Of a stretch of 64,000 nt of DNA, positions 1 to 13,508 are shown one piece after another. The position numbers and the translations under genes are program-made. Numbering within the stretch: position 1 is the stretch's first letter; every line of letters begins with the position of its first letter. The notes beneath the pieces are model-generated. The model saw nothing but the letters and a program-made list of their open reading frames with translations, ran no database searches and had not been told where the DNA came from. The DNA is from Trichoplusia ni (taxonomy: Eukaryota > Arthropoda > Insecta > Lepidoptera > Noctuidae), in assembly GCF_003590095.1 (NCBI RefSeq), contig NC_039491.1, positions 2,356,001 to 2,420,000 of the forward strand, in the 5' to 3' direction.

Positions 1-3000
1 CTTGCTCGTTAGTGATTTCAGTTGAGTAATCTGATGTACTAAAATGTCCTTAATACCGACTAGTTGTTAATAAATATAAGTAATCATAATTTAAAAGCTG
101 ATAACACTTGTCACGTTTCAAATTCTCTGTCCTCGACCTTAAACCTAAATAAATTACTAGAGTGACTCATCATCATATTGACACCAACAACAGATTACCT
201 ACATGAGCCACCTAACAACCTAAACCGTTAACATCTCCTGTATATTTGTCATTCGTAAGTTATTTATAGCTAACAATTTTATTGTGTTTATAGGCGTTAT
301 CCCTATTAAAGCCACAAATGCGCAAATACCAGAGGTACGCGATGCGATAAATGAGTAACATCTACAATTATTGATTTCACAGTAAAACAAACAATAGAAG
401 AGAGGTGCCGAGCTTTATGTAGGCTGCCTAGCTTATCATGCGTTTGGAATAATAAAAGAAAATTTGGTTCCTTATTTAGAAGTTTGTTCTTTAAAATGTA
501 CATGAGCACGTTAGGTACTTCCTGTATGAATATGCCGTTGATATCTGCTCGTATTTGAACTTTCAAAGTTGTGGACTCGTGGTTATTCTAACCGGTAGTT
601 GGCGTATTCTAAAACAGATTTTATCCTTATGTGTATCGAGTTGCAAGTGTATTGTTGACAGTTGGGCACGAGAGGGGTCAGTATTCCGCGGTTAACTCGT
701 CCGCCGGCAGGGCGTCGACCTCGGATTGCACGGACCCAGCTCGCCTGGACACTTGCATTGTCCCATCACCTCGCATCACATTACACTTGTCGATACCTAT
801 ACTAATAAATTATTTATTACTTTATGTACACAAACCAGTAAAAACAGAACACAAATCAACGATTTTAAATTGTGTGAGATTAAGAGTATTTTATGACACT
901 TATTTTACCAAAACACACAAAAAGTGATTTAAGAGATTAGATTTTAAATGGGGATTAAAAGGAATTAACTAATGCAGTGATAATAGGATTATAGACGAAC
1001 TTTACGTATACACAAATACGGTACTTCAAAATAGAATTTAAAACCTTAAAAGTTCTTAAGCTTCGTCAGGTAGATAGTTGTTATTACAACTAAAACTACC
1101 TTGGCAGAAAAATGTTATTATTTAATGTCGTGTAATAAAAATGTGGTTTACATTTTATGGCATTTTATAATTAATTATCCAAGTAATGTAACGTGCTATG
1201 TTAATAATTGATACAATCCTCTGTAATAATGCATATAGCGGCTCTAGGGATTGATTATGCAACTGTAAATAAATAATAGTGCGAGCACACAGTGTAAACG
1301 TATCGAGATAGGCGTGGCAATTAAACATTAGTTAATTCGGTTATATGTCGGGTGAATCATGACCAGTGGTGTATGAGTACTGCAAATCAGGTTATCGATT
1401 TGTGGTAGCGACATGGGCCGGGCATCGACCCTCGTGGTTGCAGCCATGCCACTTGTACTGAAGCGCTTCGTGACCCTACGAGGACTGCTGCCTGTATCGG
1501 AAGCATAAATAACACACGTTCACATGTTTCCAGAATCATCCGCGATTCTATGGAACGTAGAAGCAACGTTCGTTAATCCAATTAATTTTACTAAACCATT
1601 CCCCTTATTCATTTAAAATAGTATGTTTGTTGTTCTACTTTCGAAAGTTTAATGTCTCGTTCTGATTCAATAAAACCCTTTAAATTTAGTCACCTACGGG
1701 CATTTTAAGGTAATTTGTTATTTTTATGGAAATAATTTGGAACGAAGCTATTAAAGCCACATTACTTAATGAAGATATCGTTAGGTAATCGTTCTAATTA
1801 GCAAATCTTAAAACCACTTATCTCATGATAACCATATCGAAATCAAGTTGACTTTGGATATAATTTTGTTAAGGTAAAGAGCATCTTAAAAAGTAATGAT
1901 TTGGTAGATCAAAACTGACGCACAGAGCGAGAGTAACAAAAGCCATTTATAGGCTCAAAATAGCTCAAATATTCCGGTACAACTTTAGGAAATAGTTGTT
2001 GTTCTTCTTCATTCAATTACTATTTTACATTCTATCATATGCAGTATAAACTTGAGTTGCGTTTTAGTGTACGCCCATAAGTGTTGTGTGAATCACTAAA
2101 GGAATTGCTTTACATAAATGGGACTAGTTTAACGATCACTTTAGCAACCTCATGCATAATGTTTATTTGTTATTTATCCACTCTGCGAAAGTTAACGCCA
2201 CAACAAAGAGGCCTAAGTAGTTATAAAATATGCATTTATAATCACAAATTAATTACGTGCTTATGAGCTGGTAAGAATAATATACATGATAATTATTGCT
2301 ACTTAATGATTTCTGTATAATCGAAAGCCACTTCCGAATCATGATTTAACATTTAATAGCTATATCAGGAAATCTGTAATCATTAATTTCAATAATAAAA
2401 TTCGGCATTGGTCAACAACTTGTATTCAACATTGGAAGCTTTTAAACAAAGTTCAAGACAATGTTAATGGCAAACAGGATACCTTTATCATTACGACGTT
2501 CTAAAAATATACGTAGAATTGAAATATTTTATTATTACTGTTTTAAATTTATCTCAACCCTAAATTCGTCAAATTGTGGGCCACCGTATTAAAATTTGTT
2601 CCTTTGGTAAACGTAAAAAAAAATGTTCTTAACAAACTGAGTTGTTGAGCAGATAGGTACACATTTAGAAAGGTGAACCTAGCGTTGTTATCTAACAACG
2701 TTTGACGTAACGGGGTCCTCGAAATACAACGAGAGGTCGGAAGGGAGGGCTCTGGGTCACGAATTTTACGGGTCCGGGTGCTCTCGACCCCAGCCGTGTT
2801 GGTGTAAGTGTGCCACCGATGTATGTAGGTTAACATCAGACGCGCTCGATACACCACTGCTGCCGATGTCGACCACATAACCTAGATCAGGGTGCGGAGA
2901 GAACGCTTATGAAATCTGGCGCACGCCGACTGCATAAATGAAAAGCCACTTTGTATGTCCGTTTGTGTTAATTTTATGTGCCGTTTCATATCTTCGCGTC

Positions 3001-4742
3001 AAATGACGATCCGATAAGTGTTGTTTAGGTAATTACGGTGTGTTAATTATAATCAGTATTCAGTAAATCGTATGATTCTCTCTTATACATGTTCTAAATT
3101 ATATTTCGAAATTTTAATTGTTTTTTTTTATCTTCCTCTGTGGCTATTTTTAAATAATTAAATCAAGTAAATATGCGTAAAATATTATTAGAAACAGATT
3201 CCCGAGATTTTATAATAAGCTAATAAATATCAATAAAAGAAGCTAAAACTAGCTTCAATTATTGCTTAGAAATTAGATAAACCTATTGTGCTCTACAAGC
3301 AAATACATTAATCCGGTTACATATTACTGTATCACACATTAAAAATAATTGTAGGCTTTATTTTTGTTAGCGAACGACGCTCTTTCTAAGCCAAAATGCA
3401 AAACTAGCGAAATTATGTCACATTCTCTGTAGCGGTTAATGTAACACGAATTGCAAAAGTCGTGAGGCTTTGCGCACAACGCACGCCTATTATTTTACTA
3501 AAATAGAAAACATCAAATTTCTAATGAACACATACGCATTTTGAAATACTGTGGCCCAAATTGTGCTATCATTAGTAAGTCATTGTGGAACTCTCTGAAT
3601 ATTGGTATAAAAAAGTTCAAAAGAGTGAAATAGACAATTCTATTTAAATTCAGGTTTCAACTTTATTATTACAATATTCGTAATGTCAAAGTCCTAGTTT
3701 CCATGATTGTGCTCAATAAGTGAATGGCAATAGTCTTGCTCGTTATTGCACGGGTGGGACGTACACTGGTTTATGTAAAACCTGTATGTAGAAACTACAC
3801 TATCATACCTTTCCTTATTTAAGACTGACAAGAGATTAAGAAATATTACAAAAAAAAAACAATGGGAAAGTTATTTGAAACAAAGGTCAAGCTATCTAAA
3901 TTATAAAAAAAAACAGGGCAAAACTAGAACTAGAACTGTTTCATAGTTATTTAACACTGACTCATCTCGTCTATTTAATCGTCGTCAAATTTATACAAGT
4001 TACAATTACCTATCTAAATAGTACGGTTTTGAAAGTTGTCACGATCATCGATCACAGCCGGTAGAAATTCTTTTCATGACTAACTTTCAATAGTTTTGGG
4101 GAGAGAATACAAATGAAAGTTTTTACATGGTTAATTTTACTTTATTTTTGAAATCTCTTCAATAGCTGCTTTTTTATTTCGCTATTTACCGATTACGCTA
4201 TATGAAAGTTGGTTTGACAAAGTGATATTTGAAATTTTGAAAGTTATAATTACTTGAATCTTCAAACATTTAATTAAGTGCGTATATGAAAATTAAATAT
4301 GGTTAGGTTCTGAATTAGCATTTTAATCGAGAAATACTAAGTAGATTGTATTCTGAGAAGCGTTTTCTCCTGTGAACGTTGTAGGGTTGTATGCACTTCA
4401 AATATAATGACATATTCAAGGCTTTTTTTTTTTCTTTGAAGTTTTGAGTTGATTGCACAATGGAGTATAAAGCAAGGGTGTGTATGTAAGTGGCACAGGA
4501 ATGCGCGGGCGAGTGCTCGGCCGAGCTGTGCACTGTGCAGCTGGTCCGCTTCTGTCTCGATACGGCCAATTGTGCGCGCCGATTTCAAAACGAAAGTACC
4601 GCGCATCTAGGACGGTGAACGTATTTCTCGCTCAGATCTCTTGCAATTTACCAGCCAGTAGGTAGGCACTTTGTCAGAGAATGCGGCATAGCCAGATTGT
4701 TAGATATTCATAACTTGCAACATATTACAACTAATCAACAGC

Positions 4743-4775
4743 ATTAGAAACTTGCAAAACAAGCAAGTTTCTAAT
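4743..4775. repeat. Perfect 13-bp inverted repeat (hairpin)
   Basis: ATTAGAAACTTGC at 4743-4755 is followed after a 7-nt spacer by its exact reverse complement at 4763-4775. It can fold as a 13-bp stem. A second, unrelated hairpin lies 120 bp downstream. Function unknown. Confidence 0.8.
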
Positions 4776-4894
4776 CTAGTACGTTTGTTTATTTAATGTG
4801 TGCTGATGTTTCGTATAGCCGCTGACCCTAAAGACGAACACGATGTCTATTTTACTACCTGCTCTACCCTAGGTATAACTAGCATAGTCAACGT

Positions 4895-4933
4895 TAAGGA
4901 ACTAAATACATATTTGCTTTATTTAGTTCCTTA
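4895..4933. repeat. Perfect 14-bp inverted repeat (hairpin)
   Basis: TAAGGAACTAAATA at 4895-4908 and its exact reverse complement at 4920-4933 are separated by 11 nt. The match is directly visible. No transposon ends or target duplications are evident around it. Confidence 0.8.
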
Positions 4934-7900
4934 GTCGGCAGAGATCTATTAAACATACATTTATAATCCGAGGTTGAATATTTTAATGAATAAACCATCT
5001 CAACTTATAAGGAAGATATAATTAAGTCGAAATTATAAAATTCTTTATTATTTGTTTTGTTTAACCAAAACAAATGAGAACAAAGGCACAAAGCAACCGG
5101 ACCGAAATATCTGTGCACATTCGGCTGTGTCAGCCAATCCACTGAACGAAAGCGGGTGACATAATCTGGACCGGGAGGTAAGCCGAGTTTCGCAGATATT
5201 TCGACCGACCTCCATTGTTATTGTCGGACCAGGAAGTTTCTACACGTATATGATTTCAAATTTTCATTATTTAAAACCAAGTGTGTTATGTTATGCATGT
5301 GTTACATGGTTATACTGTAATGAAATGTAGAGTTGATCTATGTTACATTATTAGTAATGAACTGGAGGATTTACCTAAGCCTGAACATATTTTAGAAGGG
5401 TGTTATGAAAGGTGAATGGGGCGTGAAATCGTTGTATCGCTTGGCTTATACTGCATTGAGCGGTGCGACTCGCTGTTATATCACACGAGATATCGTAACT
5501 TTTGCTCGTTACTTTTGTTCAATGCTCTAGTAGAAAGTACACGAGCCTCTCGCCTTTCTGTTGCTGTTTATTACATGGGAGCTCAACGTTTTAGAGAGGA
5601 TAATACTTACTAATAGAATGTAGACTATAGTTTTGTCATTAAATCTAATTGTGTTATGTAGAGTCATTACTTCTTGGCATTAACAGTCCCAAGTATACAA
5701 GACAGGTTCTTGAGGATAACCATAATTAAATCATCGCTTTGATATAGCATCATAAATTATAAAGATCCCAATAATTTACAACGTACATAAAGTTAACCAA
5801 CTCTATCAAACTCCTATTTGATCAGTCGCAAAAAATATGGCACAACTTTGCTGAAAACTTTTAAGGATATTTGAAAAAGCTTAAGCTGTTATTCGTTTTA
5901 GCTCTTAAAACACGCCTTAATATATAATGCAAAATGTTGTTACCTACTTGTTTCTATATAATTAAATTGTTCTAAACCATAATGGCATTGAGATAGAGAG
6001 AGATAGAGACAACAGTATAAAAGTCAATATTAAATTATAAAAATAACATCTTGTGTAATATTTGGTAAAAATATTCAAAGCTCACAACAAATCTATTTGA
6101 ATCATTCATTAAATATTCATTTTACTATATTTATATATCGATGTGATATTGACATTCGTCCAGATTTTTCTAGGCATTTCTCTTATGATAATAAAGCTAT
6201 AAACAAATTTCGATTTATTGTGTTTAAAAAAAAAGAAAGTGGTGTTTTTCTAGTATGATAAATCCTTTGCAAAATTGACTATAAGATATATTTTTTATGA
6301 AAAACGTACCAGAGGACCCTGGGCTTACGGTAGATAAATAAGACATCATATTTAAAAAAAAACTAACAAAAAGAAATCATAGAGTTCATAATTGACAATC
6401 ACAACACATCTTACACCTATGAGTTAATGAGTCTTTGTGATATACGAGTGTACTAGACGTGCGTTCTCTCAACCTACTTCTTGAATGCCGCCATCTTGTA
6501 CACAGAAGTCGACTCTATATTAGAGGATATAAAGATTAAAACATTATATATTCACTAACGTTCTCAATCCTACATTTAGGAACTGCTTTAGATGCGCCAC
6601 TGAATTATAAACTCTATTGTCGTGGGTGAAGGTGTAAATTAAGACCGAGTCGCTTGTTTGAATACTGTACATGTTCCATTCAACCATGAACTCCTTTGAG
6701 GAGCGTCCCGCGTTGAGACCTCAATTTTTTAACTCTCTCACTTATTGGTCAATCGGCGTGACATTTGTATGGCATGGCATATTACTATTATGTGGCTATA
6801 AATCGGTTGTTGCAAAAACGGGTACCTAACTAACTTTGCGGGCACGTAATTATTTAGTTACCTAAATTGATCTAGGGGTGATTAAATTTTGATTACACAT
6901 CGCAATACTAATGGAGAGGTGTGATTATGATATGTTATTTTTTGTACTTGAATATTATAATAAAATTATGTAAGTGCAAATATATTTATGTTTATTACGA
7001 TAATAAGTATAAATAACAGAACGATAGCCATTGTCTTTGATTTTTACTACCTTTAGGTACACAAGTAACGCATTTACAATTTATTATTATCATTGTAACA
7101 CATTTTATACTGACACACGCATCCGTCGGTCTGTAAAAGCAAACAGTGTCAAGGCGGCTTATATTGATTTCAAGCTTGTAATGAGTACAAAATTACTGCA
7201 CAATTGATTTTATTGTTGTGCAGTTAAATATATAGATATATCGCGGTCACTTTTGATCTCAATGATACCACAATCTAATATTTTATACGTAAAGCTTACT
7301 GCGGCATTGGCACCGAAATACATTTGGTGGTTTCATGCAACAGGAGTTATATTGCATTACCCTGCTCTGGCACGGCACAAGATAGTTTAGAATTTTAGTC
7401 TTGAAAATCAATATTGGATTCGGTAGCGTGTATTACTTTCTGGAATATACTCCTTTACCAAGCGAGCATTCACTTATGTATCAAGTAACTATGTAAAGAT
7501 TTGAGTATGTTACGAAATTCAATTGCCTTTGTACTTCATATTGTGCTTTCTCTATACAATGTCATTAGTAAATTGATATCGTTGGGTAAGACATTGAGAC
7601 TTAAGAGGCACACAAATGTTGTCTCCACAGCCCACTGCACCATACAAACTCATCAAGGTGAGTTGTTTATGGCGCTCTTTTCCTAAGATCTATGAAATAC
7701 ATTGAGTGCTGTATGTAACATACAGTTCGAAACATAAGCTATAAGTGAGGCTGTTTGGTAAATAAAATAAAAAATACATTATTCATTTATTACAATATGG
7801 GAATTTCGCTAGCCCCCGCAGAATTTAAGTTTTAGCTAGTCAGCCAGGATATAATAAATTGATTTGTGTTTGTCCTTCTCCTTGACCTAAAATTCCCTGT

Positions 7901-8289
7901 CGCACATTTCATCACAAATATTCACAACCCGTGGCTACGTAAAGAAGGTACCATTAAATAAATTGTTTCTAGTACTCGTTTAACATTAGTGGCCGTGGTT
8001 CAACAATGATTTAATGATTGTATTATGATTTGTTAATGTAGAGTTCTATAAGTTAACAGTTCGGTATTTTGTTTCAGGTATTTCGAAACGGCCTAAGCAC
8101 CTCAAACGTGTAAGTATCTTTCAATAAAAATATGTAAATAGGTATCAGCATGGTGTATGTCCAAGATGCATGTCTGTTTAACGAAGCACCTCGTCCACCG
8201 GGCCGGTGGTTGTGCAAGCGCATTGTAAAGTTGATTGCTCAATCAGATGCATCTTGTTTCGTATAGCCATGCGTGAGAGTATAATTTCC

Positions 8290-8680
8290 CAATGGTTAGA
8301 TGTATGGAGAAGTCGAGTGCTTGTCGCGGCGGTTTCCCAATAGAAAGTCCTCAGATGCAGGAAGCGCAACACTGCAGTGCACGTGCATTTGTTCGGCCGT
8401 GGCGCCTGGTGGGGCGCCGGCCGATGCACTTTCATGCTGGTGACGTCACACCTTACCTTTCGTCAGCGTCACACCGCAGCTCGTAAGAGCTGTTACGCAA
8501 TGGACGCACGCCACTCAACTTTCCAATTTCGACAACGCGCTATTGTGTAGCGCTTTCAAATTTTACTATACCTTCGCCCACTTGAGCGGCGCTTTCTTGC
8601 ATTTCTCTCTTTTAAGCGCAACTGAAAAATGGTCTAAACTCGGTGCGCCAGAGCTGTGTACTATGCACTTTCACTGTTGC
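8290..8680. promoter_or_regulatory. GC-rich island with perfect CRE palindrome
   Basis: A GC-rich stretch in AT-rich surroundings. It contains the palindrome TGACGTCA at 8441-8448, the consensus CREB/ATF site, and two GGCGCC hexamers at 8401-8418. It resembles a promoter or enhancer, but no exon with a convincing reading frame starts here. It might be an alternative distal promoter of rdx; this is inference. Confidence 0.35.
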
Positions 8681-10301
8681 GTTCCGCCGCTCTTCACTAA
8701 TAAATAATATGTTATTAAAACATTTAAATTTCTAGGAAAAATTGACTGTCATTTAAATTAATTTAAATTACTTACTTGGCCACTGTTAAACTAATAATGG
8801 AACAGGGTGAATTGTTTTCACCATATTGATTTTTAAAACCTGTGTAAATAATTATTAGCCAAAAATAGACAGTTAAAGCGTCTATGGTAGAGATGGTGTT
8901 GTGGGATTTTCACCAACACAAAGTGATAGCGAGCTTTCCACGTAGCGAGAGTCGAGGAGAGTGAACCGCTGCTCTCTCCCTACCTTTATATCGCATACAT
9001 ATTAATAAAAACATTTAGAACGAAAACAGTAACGATATAAACAACTACGTAGGTATTTAGCATCGTCGTTCATGAACTTAGTGCTCTCTATATAATACTT
9101 ATTGCTCAATGGCCTCCTTTCATTTATATGTAGGTTATGAACTAAAAAATATATTTTCATAACTTGGTACATATTTTATTTATTTATGATTGAACTCTTC
9201 ATGCATTCAATACTTAAGATTGTCTTATAACGTACCTGGCCCAGCAATAGACTAACTGTATTAAGAAAACCCCTGAGCAGAATATCCCATCTTTTCCTTA
9301 TCGCTACTTTTTATATCTAACTATCAGATTGAAACTTTTTATTTATAGATTTACCCTTTTTTGGAGTGAGCGCCATAGAAACGAAAGGTCAACTCGTATT
9401 GTAAATGAGAAAGTTAATCGTGGAAAGTGCGAGCGAGCGGATCTGTGGCACCCGGTGCAGTTTCTAAAAAAAATATTATACCAGGCTGCCTTTCGCCCCG
9501 CTGCGAGATTTAAATTGCACGTCCTTATCTAGATCGCTAGACCCGCAAGTTATCCCTTAAATGCAATTTCTTTAGCTTTGCACTAGTCAGGCATTCTAAG
9601 CGATAGGAGTACCTACGTTTTGGCTTTAGGACAAGCATGTTTTGTTTCAGCTGCCGCAAAAAGCGCAAAAAAACGAACGTCGAATGCGTAATATTTTCCT
9701 GATCTCTTTCCGGTATTAATTTTTTTTTTTATCAAATTTCTTATTTAAAATTGTCGTTTTAGACAACAACGTAAATCAGTTACAGTATGAGACACAGCCG
9801 CTCATCGTTTTCTATTTTAAAATATTTTAAATACTTTAATTAATGGTGCGACTTAGACGAAAGTGTGTCTACATGTAAAACAAATTAATATGTTTTCTCC
9901 GTTTTAAATGGTATCAATTTAAAACTGAGTTCGTAATCAATAATATACTTTCCCTTTAGATAGTCAGGCTATTTAAATATAATATGCTACACAAGGAAAT
10001 AGACGCAAGCAGATCGCTTTTAAAATTGTTTGTACTGTATGTCATATAACCTAAAATGTTTTTTCTATAGCTGTAGAAAAAGCCAGGGACACGGCAAAAG
10101 CAATTTGAGCATCGTATACAAACAAACACAAAATTATGCAAATTGCTGACACACGCTTCGCACATAAAGTAACTAGCTGTCGATGCTACTTTGTTTCGTG
10201 TGGGGTGTTCTATAATGTTTATGTAAATAGAGGTACTATATTGATTTTATAGAGAACATTTACATACTATTAATATAATCGAAATATTAGTTTTATTATT
10301 C

Positions 10302-10430
10302 AACTTGCTGTTGCCCGCGATTTTGTCCGCGATTGCGTCTTCGCGGTTATGAAGATATGGCAGGATTTTTAAAAATCTGCTTAATAGTTTTGGAGTAATC
10401 GTGAAATACAAGTTGAAACCTAATTATTTT
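10302..10430 (-). mobile_element. Decayed non-autonomous Helitron 3' end
   Basis: Read on the minus strand, the segment ends with a degraded form of the common lepidopteran Helitron terminus (CGCGGAC, GAA-type loop, then CGCGGGCAACAG), with CAAG in place of the normal CTAG. Neighbouring sequence resembles the internal part of such repeats. It is an old fragment with an undefined 5' limit. Confidence 0.5.
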
Positions 10431-10654
10431 AACCTTTTGAAAAGTCAGCGATTCAAAGTCAGCCTATTCCCGTGACGTTAGGGAATTTTGAAATAGTAGC
10501 TTTAGATCCTTTACGTTTAGACACGTGTTAAAAAAAAACACGCTATATTTAAATCAAATGTTTCTTGTAAGTATTATTTTGGTACAGATTTGATAAATAT
10601 CCAGATTAAGTGTAGAGTCCTGAATAGTTTTGTAATTTAGCCATCGTTTTTTTT

Positions 10655-10790
10655 TTCTGTAGAATACCAAAGCTGCTCCGTATTCGTAAGCACAAGGTTG
10701 CGGGTTCAAAACCCTTGCAGGTATCAATGTGACTTTCAATGTCATTGTACTTTTAAAGTTATTCTAAAGTCTTAATAAAAGATGAATGTC
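10655..10790 (+). repeat. Possible tRNA-derived SINE fragment
   Basis: GGTTGCGGGTTCAAAACCC near 10697-10715 matches an RNA polymerase III B box embedded in a tRNA-like context, as in many lepidopteran SINEs. An A box is not clear and no target duplication was seen, so this is a tentative call. Confidence 0.35.
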
Positions 10791-13079
10791 ATGATATATC
10801 CTGGACTCTACAGTTATGGAGACAATTTGGCAGCTGTGGATTATTTTTAGATTTTAGTATGAAAATAGGATTGTCTGTTCTTTAATGTGACCAGAAATGT
10901 TTTCTCTGTTATTTGCCAAACTACATTATGCCCGTCTTATGTAGCAATGTTACAAGGTTCCGATAATTCGTGAAAAAGAGAATCTGCTTCAAGTAAATAT
11001 TAACTCTCCCATAATTTGTTACCAGTATTAAATACGGTGTCACATTTATTCGTCCCCTGCTACAAAATTATTTCCATATTGATCCATCCTGATATTCAAA
11101 CGACTACTTGGAAATTTAGACTCGCAGATTTCTGCGAAACCCTCCTACAATCTTGTTTAATTTATATACTCACAAACTACGGACGTGTGCAGTTTCATTA
11201 CCCAAATGCAGTGGAAATTTGCGAACACATATTTTCGTACAATCAGCATAATAAAATCACGTATGTTAGGCATATTTTGTTTTAATAGACATATTTTTCA
11301 GTGCTGAATCATAATACGGATTAACTTGTTTATACTTCTCTCTGCTGAATAAGTATCGCGGCACGTTCTCAAATAATTCAGACTTTCAGGTTTAAAAAGC
11401 TATGACTCATGGATCAATACATACGTACTCGAATAAAATTTGTAGTCAAATTTGTGCACTTTCAGGATGATTATTCTTGATTTTGCGTGTCTATTATCAA
11501 GCCCGAAATTTAACGGGTGTCTTTTCTGCCCAACACATTATGAAGTCTATTGCCGTAAGGATCAATAGTCTACGACTAAATGTAGGCACACTGAACTATG
11601 TAGTATTGGTAACTAATTAACAAATAGAATTATCAACCTTGTTTTCAACTCAGTTATTCGCCACGAATTCCGAATATTTCCTTAGGAACACACCACGAAA
11701 CGATTCAGTTAAAACAAAAGAGCAAATAATGTGAGCAGGTAAGGCGGGTTGTGGAATCCGAGGCCGAGGGCTTTTTCCCTTCGGGAGGTTAACCCTGAAG
11801 GCTCAAGCCAAGGTCGACAAGTGTTTGAGACGCCTTAGAGGGCGAGATGACTCGATGACTTTGACTAACCCTTGCGGTCATATTATTTATATATTCAGTT
11901 GTTGCAGCCAATGCACGCGTTATGACTGCAACTAACCTCCCGGCCTTACCAATCGACTTCTTTCGTTCAACTGCCGTATCTCTACCTACGTATTTTAATT
12001 TTGTTTTAAATATCGGGCTCGCTTTAAAAGAAAATATTTTTACCACTTGAAAGATTTATTCGAATATCTTTGTAGTAACAGAAACAAATAATGTAGCTGG
12101 CATCAACGTTAGAGTGGTCTAAAATATATTGAAAGGTACTTACTACACGAAAAAATAATCTTAATATAAAATTATGTATTTTAATATTTAGGCGTGATTT
12201 TTATAGTCTATCCGTTGAAAGTGTTTACTTATCATTCATATTCAAATGTCAAAGATTTCGAGCAGACACTGTATTGTTTAACAATAAGCTAATGTCATTA
12301 AGGTAATTGCCGATTAAAAACAAGTTTTCGATACCGATATGTATTAAAATCGAAACAGGTATGATTATACAGGCATTACGTTTATAAATATTCAATACCG
12401 GAACCCAGCAATTTATTTTTTTGACAGAAATCGATACTTTTAAGAAATCTAAGGATGCACGGTAGCTATAAAACTTCATTATCGACCCTTTCACACAATA
12501 AATAGGCGCGGCGTAAACCAGCAATACTTTCAATTTTACTTTCTTAAGTGTGAAAATTATGCGTGGGAATTCAGTAGAAATCTAAATGTTATGCTTTTTT
12601 AATAATCCGCTATGTCTAAATATTGCAATTTAAATTGGTTATGTTGACATTTGAATGTAATTCACATCTATTTGTTAGCTGTGTCGAACAGGGCGGCTCA
12701 AGGCTCCACTCGGGGGCAACAACTTCTCCTTACGTGCAATGAACAAAGCTGCAAGTCAATGCTCAAGCTTGATATCTCATTGTTCGGTAGGTTAAATATA
12801 AAGTAACAAGCGGTATTTACAAAACAGTAGTGCAGCAGTCTTTGAAGATAAATTTAAAGTAATAAAAGTTACTTTTAAAATAAAATTAATTTTAATCAAA
12901 AACATTTGACTTTTCTCAATAAAAAATAACCTTTTAATGCATGGCACAATTTATAGGATATAGGTACATTATACATAGCCTTTGTTATGTATAATTAGGC
13001 TCCCTAAGTTCAACTTTTTAGTCTCACATCCGTCAAAAAATCGTACAAAGCAGCTAAAGCTTTCACCAATACAATTGAG

Positions 13080-13494
13080 TCTGAACAGAGAAAGGGTCCG
13101 TGGTGCGCAGCTGTCCCGCAGGCGCCCGCTGTCGGGCGCTCCGCCCTCGCTGACCCCGCGCCTCCGCTCCGCTCTCTGCGAGCGGCGAGCGGCGAGAGAA
13201 GCGCTACATTCACATTACGCCCGACTCCCCGAGTCTCGGCATTCGAGACTCCAGTACACTCGCTGTGCTCGGCAGTCGCCCGTCGTTCGTCGAGCGTAGC
13301 GTACATCTGTCACGTCACCGCGCGCGTCTTACCAGCCATGTGGTGAAGTGAAACTGTCAAACGTGATACACTTTCGCATACCGGTGTTAAACGGTATTAG
13401 TGGACTATTGCACTTTTTATACATTTGACTTGTGATTGTTTGTGTTAACAAAGTGGTGCAACAATTTTGGAAAATTGGATTATACGAACGTATA
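13080..13494 (+). promoter_or_regulatory. rdx: CpG-rich promoter and 5' UTR of rdx long transcript
   Basis: About 250 bp (13085-13340) is strikingly GC- and CpG-rich against an AT-rich background. It leads into sequence that ends at a strong-context ATG (A at -3, G at +4) at 13495 and a consensus donor (CAG|GTGAGC) at 13508/13509. The coding phase of that short exon fits the first rdx exon at 31,019. I therefore read this island as the distal promoter plus 5' UTR. The exact transcription start is not determined. Confidence 0.5.
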
Positions 13495-13508
13495 ATGGCC
13501 TTAGCCAG
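13495..13508 (+). CDS. rdx: roadkill/SPOP, predicted distal first coding exon
   Basis: The 14-nt coding exon encodes M-A-L-A and two bases of an Arg codon, then a consensus donor AG|GTGAGC. Splicing to the acceptor at 31,018/31,019 completes AGG (Arg) and keeps the downstream frame open through a Gly/Ser-rich stretch into the conserved MAVSRVPSP start of the SPOP protein. This adds 36 residues and gives a 412-aa long isoform. The frame match and the strong Kozak context are seen in the sequence. Use of this 17.5 kb intron is inferred. If the exon is only 5' UTR, translation would begin at 31,113. Confidence 0.45.

Larger units (their letters stand above)
1..13079. other. Upstream non-coding region without a supported gene
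   Basis: About 13 kb of AT-rich DNA with no reading frame that shows family signatures, codon structure or splice partners. It contains GC-richer islands (about 690-790, 2690-2950, 4480-4670, 8180-8680 and 11740-11960), two perfect hairpins near 4.74-4.93 kb, a SINE-like fragment near 10.66 kb and a decayed Helitron end near 10.3 kb. These islands could be enhancers or distal alternative promoters of the rdx gene that starts at about 13.1 kb; that is inference only. Short open frames here have no recognisable domain and look like chance. Confidence 0.6.

Noticed and set aside
11785..11950. CGGGAGGTTA and its reverse complement about 150 bp apart
   Set aside because: Only 10 bp match and no target duplication or family resemblance was seen; it may be chance.
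12982..13306. Overlapping 105- and 98-codon frames over the CpG island
   Set aside because: Arg/Ala/Ser-rich translations on both strands are the product of CpG-rich promoter DNA, not of selection on a protein.
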